From: CAYQLT01 sp964418425
GTDB lineage: Bacteria; Bacillota; Limnochordia; Limnochordales; Geochordaceae
NCBI GenBank assembly: GCA_964418425.1
Contig: CAYQLT010000047.1
Span: forward strand, 1-19,867
Direction of reading: 5' to 3'
DNA: 19,867 nucleotides
The notes below the pieces were generated by a model. It had not been told where the DNA came from, ran no database searches, and saw only the letters and a program-made list of their open reading frames with translations. Shown piece by piece: positions 13,590-19,867 of the stretch. The position numbers were made by a program, and so were the translations under genes. Position 1 is the stretch's first letter; each line of letters opens with the position of its first letter.

Positions 13590-14897
13590 GTGTCGAGACG
13601 GATTCGGGTGGGGCTGTTGGGCCTCGGCACGGTGGGTAGCTGCGTGGCCCGGGCCCTTTTGTTGGACTCTCGGGAGATCGAGCGGCGCACGGGTAGCCGC
13701 CTGCTCCTGACTCACGCGGCGGTTCGGGATCCCGGGCGGGCGAGGGACGTGCCGCTGGACGGGGTGCACCTGCATACGGATCCGCTGGAGGTGGCCCGCC
13801 ACCCGGAGGTGGACGTGGTGGTGGAGCTGATGGGAGGGGAAGAGCCGGCGACCACCTCCATCTTGACGGCGTTGGAGCGGGGCTGCCCGGTGGTGACCGC
13901 CAACAAGGTGGTGGTGGCCCGCCACGGGCCCCGTCTGCTGGAGCTGGCGTCCAGGCGAGGCGTACCCTTCTTGTTTGAGGCGGCGGTGGGTGGGGCCATC
14001 CCCATCATACGCCCGATAAGGGAGTCCCTTTCGTCGGACCGCATCCGGGTAGTAATGGGCGTGGTCAACGGCACCACCAACTACGTGCTGACGCGCATGA
14101 GCGAGTCCGGGGTCGAGATGGCTGAGGCGGTGCGGGAGGCGCAAGCCCGCGGCTACGCGGAGGCGGACCCCGAAGCGGACCTGTCCGGGTGGGACGCCGG
14201 GCACAAGCTGGCGGTGCTGGCTTCTCTGGCCTTCGAGGCCTGGGTCTTCCCCGAAGAGATCCCGGTGTCCGGGATCGGCGCGGTGCAGGCCCGGGACATC
14301 CAGTACGCCCGGGAGCTGGGGTTGGTCATCAAGCTTCTGGCCTATGCTCGGGCCACCGGTGGAGGGGTCGAGGCCTGGGTGGGACCGGCCCTGCTGCCGG
14401 CCCATCACCCCCTGGCCCAGGTTCGAGGGGTCAACAACGCCATCTTGCTGGTGACCGAGCAGGCGGGCGAGCTGATGTTCTATGGAGCCGGAGCGGGGGG
14501 CGGCCCCACGGCCGCGGCGGTGATGGGGGACGTCATGGACATCGCCCGGCGCTGGGGGGCGACCTGGCCGGACGGGGAAGACGGGGCGGTGCCCGCGTTC
14601 CGCTGGAGCGGCGGGCGGGCTCGGGTGCTGGATGCCTCCCGCTCCACCAGCCGCTTTTACGTGCGCATGCGGGTGGTGGACAGGCCCGGGGTTCTGGCGG
14701 CCATCGCGTCGGTCTTTGGACGTCACCGGGTGAGCATCGAGTCCGTCATCCAAAAGGGGCGGGGCGAGGACCCCGTGGATCTGGTCTTCGTCACCCACGA
14801 ATCGGACGAGGCCTCGCTCCAGAAGGTGCTGGCCGAGGTGAGGGAGTTGCCGGTGGTGGCCCACGGCGGCTTCCCCATGCGGGTGATCGGCGGGTGA
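13590..14897 (+). CDS. hom: Homoserine dehydrogenase with ACT domain
   Basis: This enzyme reduces aspartate-semialdehyde to homoserine, the branch point to threonine and methionine. The 435-residue protein has the nucleotide-binding motif GLGTVGSCV near the N-terminus, VTANKVV, GGAIPIIRPI, GVVNGTTNYVL and the catalytic-region EADPEADLSGWDAGHKLAVLA. A C-terminal ACT domain (about 355-435, MRVVDRPGVLAAIASVFG) suggests threonine feedback. GTG 13590 is the start: GAGGG at 13579-13583 is well spaced, and a stronger AAGGAGG lies slightly further upstream. The length is typical of Gram-positive Hom. Its stop overlaps the thrC GTG by four bases. Confidence 0.97.
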   Translation: MSRRIRVGLLGLGTVGSCVARALLLDSREIERRTGSRLLLTHAAVRDPGRARDVPLDGVHLHTDPLEVARHPEVDVVVELMGGEEPATTSILTALERGCPVVTANKVVVARHGPRLLELASRRGVPFLFEAAVGGAIPIIRPIRESLSSDRIRVVMGVVNGTTNYVLTRMSESGVEMAEAVREAQARGYAEADPEADLSGWDAGHKLAVLASLAFEAWVFPEEIPVSGIGAVQARDIQYARELGLVIKLLAYARATGGGVEAWVGPALLPAHHPLAQVRGVNNAILLVTEQAGELMFYGAGAGGGPTAAAVMGDVMDIARRWGATWPDGEDGAVPAFRWSGGRARVLDASRSTSRFYVRMRVVDRPGVLAAIASVFGRHRVSIESVIQKGRGEDPVDLVFVTHESDEASLQKVLAEVRELPVVAHGGFPMRVIGG

Positions 14898-16000
14898 CGG
14901 GCAGCCCTCGGGCCGAAGCCGCGGGCCGGGAGGCTGCGGGGAAGGTCCGCGGCATCGTCGAGCGATACCGGGAGTGGCTTCCCCTGCCGGACGAGGCGGT
15001 AGCGGTCTCGCTGGGAGAAGGGGATACGCCCCTGGTGCGCCTGCAGCGCCTGGAGGCCCGTTTGGGCCTGCGGGTTCCCCTTTTTGCCAAGGTGGAGGGG
15101 ATGAACCCGACCGGCTCCTTCAAGGACCGGGGGATGGCGGTGGCGGTAACCCTGGCCGTCCACGAGGGCGCACGGGCCGTGGTGTGCGCCTCCACCGGCA
15201 ACACGGCGGCGTCCGCGGCCGCGTATGCAGCCCGAGCGGGGCTTCAGGCGCTGGTGGTCCTGCCCCAGGGTGCCGTCGCGCCGGGCAAGCTGGCCCAGGC
15301 GGTGGCGTACGGGGCGATGGTGGCGGAGGTGGAGGCTGGCTTCGACGCCGCCCTGGCTGCGGTTCGGGAGCTGGCCCGCCGGGAGCCGGTGGTGTTGGTC
15401 AACTCCGTCAACCCCGCTCGGCTGGAAGGGCAGAAGACGGCGGCCTTTGAGATCTGCGACCAGCTGGGAGAGGCGCCCGGCTACCTGGCCATCCCGGTGG
15501 GCAACGCAGGTAACATCACCGCGTACTGGAAAGGGTTTTGCGAGTATTTCGGGCGTGCCAGGGTGCGTACCCGCCCGAAAATGCTGGGGTTTCAGGCCCG
15601 TGGGGCGGCCCCCCTGGTCCTGGGCAGGCCGGTGCAGGCGCCTGAGACCGTGGCCAGCGCCATCCGCATCGGCTACCCCGTGGCATGGGAAGGGGCCGTG
15701 CGGGCACGGGACGAGTCGGGCGGGCTCATCGATGCGGTCAGCGACCGGGCCATCCTGGACGCCCAGGCCCTGCTGGCCCGTGCGGAGGGGATCTTCTGCG
15801 AGCCCGCCTCCGCCGCCTCGCTGGCCGGGGTGCACCAGCTGGCCCTGCAGGGTTACTTCCAGGAGGCGACGGGGCCGGTGGTCTGCGTTCTCACCGGCAA
15901 CGGCTTGAAGGATCCCGATCGGGCTTTTGACATGGGGGAGCGTCGACGGCGCGTGGCGCCTGATCCGGGGGCCCTGGCAGCCTTGCTGGGGGCGGCGTAG
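14894..16000 (+). CDS. thrC: Threonine synthase
   Basis: ThrC converts O-phosphohomoserine to threonine using pyridoxal phosphate. The PLP lysine is Lys77 in NPTGSFKDRGM. STGNTAASAAAYAARAG, NPARLEGQKTAAFEI, the phosphate-binding PVGNAGNITAYWKGF and GNGLKDPD follow as in Bacillus-type threonine synthases. The protein has 368 residues, of which the first 20 or so are a non-conserved Ala/Arg-rich head. The start GTG 14894 overlaps the hom stop (GTGA), so translation is probably coupled. thrB begins on the base after its stop. Confidence 0.96.
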   Translation: MTGSPRAEAAGREAAGKVRGIVERYREWLPLPDEAVAVSLGEGDTPLVRLQRLEARLGLRVPLFAKVEGMNPTGSFKDRGMAVAVTLAVHEGARAVVCASTGNTAASAAAYAARAGLQALVVLPQGAVAPGKLAQAVAYGAMVAEVEAGFDAALAAVRELARREPVVLVNSVNPARLEGQKTAAFEICDQLGEAPGYLAIPVGNAGNITAYWKGFCEYFGRARVRTRPKMLGFQARGAAPLVLGRPVQAPETVASAIRIGYPVAWEGAVRARDESGGLIDAVSDRAILDAQALLARAEGIFCEPASAASLAGVHQLALQGYFQEATGPVVCVLTGNGLKDPDRAFDMGERRRRVAPDPGALAALLGAA

Positions 16001-17065
16001 ATGGACGACCTGCACCGGCCTGCAGGCGGCCCCGCAGCCGTCGAAGTGGTGGCCGAGGCGCCGGCCAGCGCAGCCAACCTGGGGCCTGGCTTCGATGCCC
16101 TGGGCGTCGCGCTGGAACTTCGGCTGCAGGTCCGGATGGCGCTTCGGGCAAGACCGCCCGGGCAAGCCGGGGAGGGGCCGCCCTGGCCGCCGACGCTGGG
16201 GCACCTGCGCGTCGGCGGTGAGGCCGCCGGTCAGGTGGAAGAGGGGCCCGAGAACCTGGTCTGGAAGGCGGCGCAGGCGGTCTTTGCGCGCATGGGGCCC
16301 CGTCCCGGTCCGGGGACGTCGGGGCAGGCAGGACCTGGTGAGAGCGATGGCTGGCTCGTGGACGTCTGGACGGCAGGAGCCATCCCTCTCGCCAGTGGCC
16401 TGGGGTCCAGCGCAGCGGCCGTGGTGGCTGCGATGTGGGCCGCGAACGCGCTGTTCGGGGCTCCGCTGGCGTACGAGCAGCTGCTGGATCTCGCAGCCGC
16501 CTTCGAGGGTCATCCGGACAACGTGGCACCGGCGTACCTGGGCGGCTGGGTGGCGGCAGGCGTCCGAGACGGGCGTGTGGTCGCCGTCCGGATCCCCGCC
16601 CCCCGGGGTGAGGTGGTGGCGGTGGTGGCGGTGCCTGCCATGAAGCTGCCCACTGCCGAGGCCCGCAAGGTGCTGGCCGCCTCCGTGAGCCTGGGGGATG
16701 CCGTCTTCAACCTCCAGGGGGCGGCTCTGGTGGCCGCCTGCGTCACCACGGGACGGTGGAGCTGGCTGCGGGAGGCCATGCAGGACCGGCTCCACCAGCC
16801 GGCCCGCCTGCCGCTGGTGCCGGGTGCTGCAGGCGCGATACAAAGGGCCGTCACCGCCGGGGCGTATGGGGCCTGCCTCAGCGGGGCGGGGCCGTCGGTT
16901 TTGGCCCTGGCTCCGCCGTGGCGCGCCGACGAGGTGGCCGCCGCCATGGAGGGAGCTTTTGCGGAGGCCGGCCTGGCATGCCGCCGGCTTGTCCTGGCAG
17001 TGGCCGACCAGGGGGTTCGGGTGCGCACGCGAGCGGGAGCCGCCGAGGACGTCGAGGGGGATTGA
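16001..17065 (+). CDS. thrB: Homoserine kinase (GHMP family)
   Basis: ThrB phosphorylates homoserine, supplying the ThrC substrate. GHMP-kinase motifs are present: APASAANLGPGFDALG at the N-terminus, the ATP-binding loop GAIPLASGLGSSAAA (126-140) and the C-terminal GACLSGAGPSVLAL. At 354 residues it is about 40-50 longer than the family norm. The extra length is mostly Pro/Gly-rich insertions near residues 49-65 and 99-117, which look like surface loops. ATG 16001 abuts the thrC TAG with no spacer. lysC follows after 2 bases. Confidence 0.95.
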   Translation: MDDLHRPAGGPAAVEVVAEAPASAANLGPGFDALGVALELRLQVRMALRARPPGQAGEGPPWPPTLGHLRVGGEAAGQVEEGPENLVWKAAQAVFARMGPRPGPGTSGQAGPGESDGWLVDVWTAGAIPLASGLGSSAAAVVAAMWAANALFGAPLAYEQLLDLAAAFEGHPDNVAPAYLGGWVAAGVRDGRVVAVRIPAPRGEVVAVVAVPAMKLPTAEARKVLAASVSLGDAVFNLQGAALVAACVTTGRWSWLREAMQDRLHQPARLPLVPGAAGAIQRAVTAGAYGACLSGAGPSVLALAPPWRADEVAAAMEGAFAEAGLACRRLVLAVADQGVRVRTRAGAAEDVEGD

Positions 17066-17067
17066 AC

Positions 17068-18405
17068 GTGGGGCTGATTGTTCAGAAATTCGGGGGAACT
17101 TCGGTGGCAACCCCGGAGCGGGTGCGCCGGGTGGCGGCCCGCATCGCGCAGACCTGCCGGGCCGGCCACCGGGTGGTTGCCGTGGTTTCGGCTATGGGAC
17201 ACACCACCGACGAACTGGTGGCGCTGGCACGGCAGGTGTGCGAACGCCCCCCCAAGCGGGAGATGGACATGCTGCTGGCCACTGGCGAACAGGTGTCCAT
17301 CGCGCTGGTGGCCATGGCGCTTCATGATCTGGGCATCGCGGCCGTCTCCCTGACAGGGGCGCAGGTGGGGATCCAGACCGACGGGATGTTTACCCGGGCC
17401 CGCATTCAGCGCATCTCCACCCATCGGCTCCACCAGGAGCTGAGCGCCGGGAGGGTCGTGGTGGTGGCGGGCTTCCAGGGCGTCACCGAAGACTTCGATA
17501 TCACCACCCTCGGCCGGGGCGGCTCGGATACGACCGCCGTCGCCCTGGCGGCGGCGCTGCGGGCCGATGAGTGCGAGATTTACACGGACGTGGACGGCGT
17601 CTTCACGGCCGACCCCAGGGTGGTGCCCGGGGCTCGCCTGCTGGCAACCATCTCCCACGGCGAGATGCTGGAGATGGCCAGCCTGGGGGCGGTGGTGCTG
17701 CAGCCGCGGTCGGTGGAGATCGCCGCGCAGCACGGCGTTGTCATTCACGTGCGCTCCAGTTTTCACATGCGGGAGGGGACCCGTGTCGTGCCGGACAGCA
17801 GCCTGGAGAAGGTTCTGGTGGTGACCGGCGTCACCCACGACGCCAACGTGGCCAAGGTCGTCATCATCGACGTTCCGGATCGCCCGGGGGTGGCCTACCA
17901 GCTTTTCTCGGCCCTGGCCCGGGAAGGCATCAACGTGGACATGATCGTGCAGACGGCCAAACAGCAAAACACCACGGACCTGCTGTTCACCGTGGCCCGG
18001 ACCGACCTGGCCCAGACGCTGGAGATCACCCGGGAGGTGGCGGCGCAGCTCGGCACCCACGACGTGCGCCACGACGACCGGGTGGCGAAGGTGTCCATCG
18101 TGGGGGCGGGCATGGTGAGCAACCCGGGTGTGGCGGCCCGGATGTTCGGGGCGCTGGCCGGCCGAGGGATCAACATCCAGGCCATCTCCACCTCGGAGAT
18201 CAAGGTGTCGTGCCTCATCGACGAGGAGCGTCTGCAGGAGGCCGTCCGGGCCGTTCACGACGCCTTCTTCCCGGCCGAGGAGGCCGGATCCCAGGCCCCG
18301 CCAAAAGCGGCGGCCGCAGCGGAATCTGCTGAGGAGGCGGCCACGGCGGCCTCTCCCGACCATCCTCTTCGCTCAGGCGCTCCACCAGCCCTCGCAGGGC
18401 TTTAG
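17068..18405 (+). CDS. lysC: Aspartate kinase with two ACT domains
   Basis: Aspartokinase phosphorylates aspartate, the first committed step to lysine, threonine and methionine. The kinase domain has KFGGTSV at the N-terminus, TTLGRGGSDTTAVALAAAL and YTDVDGVFTADPR. Two ACT domains start near residues 261 (VVIIDVPDRPGVAYQLF) and 341 (VSIVGAGMVSNPGVAARMF), the layout of lysine-sensitive Bacillus-type enzymes. The family usually ends near residue 408; here an Ala/Pro/Glu-rich tail of about 38 residues is added. GTG 17068 lies 7 bases after GAGGGGG and 2 bases after thrB; upstream parts of the frame lie inside thrB and are not used. It is the last gene of the operon; no clear terminator was found after it. 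Confidence 0.96.
   Translation: MGLIVQKFGGTSVATPERVRRVAARIAQTCRAGHRVVAVVSAMGHTTDELVALARQVCERPPKREMDMLLATGEQVSIALVAMALHDLGIAAVSLTGAQVGIQTDGMFTRARIQRISTHRLHQELSAGRVVVVAGFQGVTEDFDITTLGRGGSDTTAVALAAALRADECEIYTDVDGVFTADPRVVPGARLLATISHGEMLEMASLGAVVLQPRSVEIAAQHGVVIHVRSSFHMREGTRVVPDSSLEKVLVVTGVTHDANVAKVVIIDVPDRPGVAYQLFSALAREGINVDMIVQTAKQQNTTDLLFTVARTDLAQTLEITREVAAQLGTHDVRHDDRVAKVSIVGAGMVSNPGVAARMFGALAGRGINIQAISTSEIKVSCLIDEERLQEAVRAVHDAFFPAEEAGSQAPPKAAAAAESAEEAATAASPDHPLRSGAPPALAGL
17805..17820 (+). promoter_or_regulatory. Internal ribosome binding site and GTG start within lysC
   Basis: GGAGAAGG (17805-17812) sits 5 bases before an in-frame GTG at 17818, codon 251, just ahead of the first ACT domain. 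A product of 195 residues (17818-18405) would contain only the regulatory region. B. subtilis lysC makes exactly such a beta subunit from an internal start near codon 246, so this site is a plausible equivalent. Confidence 0.5.
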
Positions 18406-18418
18406 CCTGCGCCGGCGG

Positions 18419-18434
18419 CGCCCCCCGGGGGGCG
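18419..18434. repeat. Perfect 16-base GC palindrome
   Basis: CGCCCCCCGGGGGGCG lies 14 bases after the lysC stop, and its last base is the first base of the GTG start of the next gene. In RNA it could fold back and mask that start. It lacks a T run and so is not a typical terminator. Confidence 0.6.
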
Positions 18435-18718
18435 TGGAGGGTCTGCTGGCCGACGGCCGCTGCACCGTCCCGGAAGCCATGCGGTTCACGGGCCCGGGTC
18501 GAGCGAAGTTCTGCGAACTCGTGGCACAGGGGCGACTCGCTTACGCGGAGGTCGCCACCCGCCGCATCTCGCGCCCGGCGGTGGTCCGGCTGCTGGGGGA
18601 CCACCTGGCGGCGGGCGGCGGCGACAACGGCGGCCCGGCCAGCCGGACGAAGGCCCCGGGCCTGGGGGGCGCCGGACGGCAGCTTGCTCCCTGCGTGAGG
18701 ACTGCCCTCGGGCCCTAG
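18434..18718 (+). CDS. Excisionase-like helix-turn-helix DNA-binding protein
   Basis: The 94-residue product starts VEGLLADGRCTVPEAMRFTG and continues RAKFCELVAQGRLAYAEV and RRISRPAVVRLLGDHL. This is the winged helix-turn-helix pattern of the MerR-like excisionase (HTH_17) family: EA-helix, G-x-G/S-R turn, L-x-x-x-G-x-L, then a wing with RR and P-x-x-V/L. Such proteins act as recombination directionality factors or as small regulators in mobile elements. The last 35 residues are Gly/Ala-rich and not conserved. GTG 18434 gives the expected N-terminus but has no clear ribosome binding site, only the G run of the palindrome. No integrase is present in the window. Its stop shares CTAG with the convergent vapC remnant. 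It may or may not still be expressed. Confidence 0.62.
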   Translation: MEGLLADGRCTVPEAMRFTGPGRAKFCELVAQGRLAYAEVATRRISRPAVVRLLGDHLAAGGGDNGGPASRTKAPGLGGAGRQLAPCVRTALGP

Positions 18719-19086
18719 GAGCGACGCAGCCTTCCCGGTTCCCAGCTCGGAGCTCTAACCGCATCTTTTTGTGGCTCCTCTTCCAACGGTACCGCGTCAG
18801 TGAACGAACTTGTGGGACGCACTACTAGTTCGACGAGCGGTTGCGTGACACCGACCACCACGTAGGCGCGCCAGTCCAGGCGCAAGAGGGCAGCCACGGC
18901 GGCTCGCTCTGCGGCGGTGATGCGCCCGAGCCTTGCCGCTGCGGCGAACGCGGCGTGGGCCTCGGCGAACGCCACGCGCGACGTGGCCACCGCGTCCGCC
19001 GCCTCCACGGCCGCCCGGGCTTGGGGCGAGCCCTCCTCGTCCACCTAAAGCTTGACCAGGGCGCTGGTGTCCAGGTAGAGGATCAT
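18715..19086 (-). pseudogene. vapC: Disrupted VapC-type PIN-domain toxin
   Basis: Read on the minus strand from ATG 19086, the product begins MILYLDTSALVKL and then meets TAG at 19047-19045 (codon 14), where relatives have Tyr (LVKLY). The frame then continues VDEEGSPQAR, EAHAAFAAAARLGRIT and DWRAYVVVGVTQPLVE. These match the first half of PIN ribonucleases, including Asp6 and the helix Glu in the predicted Mg site. Beyond about residue 78 the sequence no longer resembles the family apart from a possible DAVPL remnant of DAVHL, and base composition is lower in GC. The full ORF with the stop is 123 residues, against about 130-140 normally. The toxin is almost certainly inactive. Its start overlaps the antitoxin stop (ATGA). 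Confidence 0.75.
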
Positions 19087-19349
19087 CGCCGTCCCTCAAC
19101 CACCAGGTCGGAGATGGGCTCCCCGCGCACCTTTGGCGGCTGGGCCACACCGCGAGGCTTGCCGCCTCCCCACTCCACCAGGCCCTCTGCTACCAGGTCG
19201 GACACGGCTCTCAGCTCCGGCATCGCCGGGGTGAGGTGGGCGATAGGGGTGTCGCGGTCCACGATCAGCAGCGACTCGCCCGCCCGCACCCGACGCAGAT
19301 AGGCGGTCAGCTGGTCGCGAAGCTGGCGGATCCCCACGCGTTCCACCAC
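19083..19349 (-). CDS. vapB: Phd/YefM-type (VapB) antitoxin
   Basis: The 88-residue protein starts MVERVGIRQLRDQLTAYLRR, followed by VRAGESLLIVDRDTPIAHLTP, the N-terminal DNA-binding and dimerisation fold of Phd/YefM antitoxins. The C-terminal part (GLVEWGGGKPRG, PKVRGEPISDLVVEGRR) is the toxin-neutralising tail typical of antitoxins paired with PIN toxins. GTG 19349 has a GGGAGG site 6 bases upstream. The adjacent vapC is broken, so this antitoxin may now be an orphan; it could still repress its own promoter or neutralise a related toxin elsewhere. The open frame appears intact. Confidence 0.85.
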   Translation of the reverse strand: MVERVGIRQLRDQLTAYLRRVRAGESLLIVDRDTPIAHLTPAMPELRAVSDLVAEGLVEWGGGKPRGVAQPPKVRGEPISDLVVEGRR

Positions 19350-19370
19350 GTTATGCCTCCCGTGGCCACC

Positions 19371-19400
19371 ATGTTACCAGAGGGGATGGATGCTTTCCAA
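19371..19400 (-). promoter_or_regulatory. Possible promoter of the antitoxin-toxin pair
   Basis: On the minus strand TTGGAA (19400-19395) and TAACAT (19376-19371) are separated by 18 bases, each matching the sigma-A consensus at 4 of 6 positions. Transcription would begin near 19364, about 15 bases before the antitoxin start. Confidence 0.4.
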
Positions 19401-19596
19401 CGGGCGCCGCGGCCATGGCGGACATGGCCCGGTCGGTCCGGCGGTAACCGGTTGAGCAGCTGGCCTTTTGTGTGCCGCAAGCCTCAACGAACCCCAGCCG
19501 GTCAGGTAGGCACTCGCACCGTGACTGCGCTCGCTACTCCCCCGCAACGTCGGCGTTCCAAGAGGCGCGCCGCGTGGTCGGGGTGTTGCCGCCAGA

Positions 19597-19732
19597 AGCT
19601 CCGGGATGGCCAGCTTGTGGTCCCGCAGCGCCGCCAGCAGGTCAGCCGTCAGCGCGCCTGGGGGGCCTCATAGCGCAGCCGTCCGCCTTCCGGCGCCAAC
19701 CGAACCCCACGCCGGGTCAGCTCGAGGAGCAC
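19597..19732 (-). pseudogene. Frameshifted TubC-like docking-domain remnant
   Basis: On the minus strand from GTG 19732 the frame encodes VLLELTRRGVRLAPEGGRL and RYEAPQAR, then stops at TGA 19651-19649. Moving by one base restores ALTADLLAALRDHK and LAIPELLA. Together they resemble the TubC N-terminal docking fold (about 50 residues: LL-x-EL-RRGV-L, G-RLRY-AP, LT-LLAAL-HK, LL), which occurs in some synthetase proteins and in small proteins of plasmid or phage regions. One missing base in the APQ(G)ALT region explains the break. No further domain can be recognised downstream on this strand, so this is a fragment. Confidence 0.5.
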
Positions 19733-19779
19733 CCTCGGCCACTGCTGGAGCTAGACCCGGTTGTCGGGAGATAGCCAAC

Positions 19780-19812
19780 AAAGAAGTCCGTTCACGAACC
19801 CAGTCGTGACGG
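19780..19812 (-). terminator. Possible terminator after tRNA-Pro
   Basis: On the minus strand CCGTCACGA (19812-19804) pairs with TCGTGAACGG (19797-19788) across a 6-base loop with one bulged A. A weak pyrimidine stretch (ACTTCTTTG) follows. It starts about 10 bases after the CCA end of the tRNA gene, a sensible place for its terminator. Confidence 0.45.
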
Positions 19813-19822
19813 GCTCTTTCAA

Positions 19823-19867
19823 TGGTCGGGGCGACCCGACTTGAACGGGCGACCTCTACCACCCCAA
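19823..19867 (-). tRNA. tRNA-Pro (anticodon GGG), 3' part only
   Basis: The minus strand gives positions 32 to 76 of a tRNA: anticodon loop TTGGGGT with anticodon GGG, stem GGTAG, variable loop AGGTC, T stem GCCCG/CGGGT around TTCAAGT, acceptor strand CGCCCCG, discriminator A and an encoded CCA. The acceptor implies a 5' CGGGGCG, as in bacterial tRNA-Pro. The 5' half lies beyond the window end. The assignment rests on the assumed loop position, but all stems present fit. Confidence 0.88.

Noticed and set aside
19401..19596. Small plus-strand frames between the antitoxin promoter and the docking-like remnant.
   Set aside because: They have no recognisable motifs and no ribosome binding sites, and they run across the antitoxin and remnant regions; I see no gene in this stretch.

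Overview
The window is a very GC-rich stretch (roughly 70% by eye) with many GTG starts, tightly packed genes and short stop/start overlaps. It carries genes found only in endospore formers (spoIVA, a spoIIP-type gene, a YIEGIA gene and its small partner). The gene order cmk - plsC - rpsA - (YIEGIA) - der - spoIVA - HU is the order known from Bacillus subtilis and many Clostridia. The source is therefore most likely a high-GC, spore-forming Bacillota lineage (Symbiobacterium / Thermaerobacter / Limnochordia type). The species cannot be named from the sequence alone.

Region 1 (1-4433) reads as one plus-strand transcription unit: the end of a HutP-family gene, chorismate mutase (aroH), DAHP synthase (aroF), prephenate dehydrogenase with an ACT domain (tyrA), cytidylate kinase (cmk) and a 1-acylglycerol-3-phosphate acyltransferase (plsC). 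The first part makes tyrosine/phenylalanine precursors. The last two genes belong to nucleotide and phospholipid metabolism.

Region 2 (4693-11086) holds ribosomal protein S1, then a run of sporulation-linked or uncharacterised genes: a DUF1614-SpoIIP fusion, YIEGIA, its small capping subunit and DUF3189. The ribosome-assembly GTPase Der follows. plsY and gpsA, which often sit between der and spoIVA, are absent here.

Region 3 (11081-13467) is spoIVA with a good sigma-E promoter match at the end of der, then a tandem repeat that begins inside the last codons of spoIVA, a 300-base non-coding stretch, and the HU gene with a clear intrinsic terminator.

Region 4 (13493-18405) is a compact threonine/lysine operon, hom - thrC - thrB - lysC, behind a sigma-A type promoter and a leader hairpin. 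lysC has a well-placed internal ribosome binding site that could give a separate beta subunit, as in B. subtilis.

Region 5 (18406-19867) looks like worn mobile DNA next to a tRNA-Pro(GGG) gene that runs off the window. It has an excisionase-like DNA-binding protein, an intact Phd/VapB-type antitoxin whose VapC partner carries a nonsense codon and a degenerate 3' half, and a frameshifted remnant resembling a TubC-type docking domain. No complete new defence or mobile system is visible. The most unusual items are the DUF1614-SpoIIP fusion, the repeat derived from the spoIVA 3' end, and the decayed tRNA-side island.
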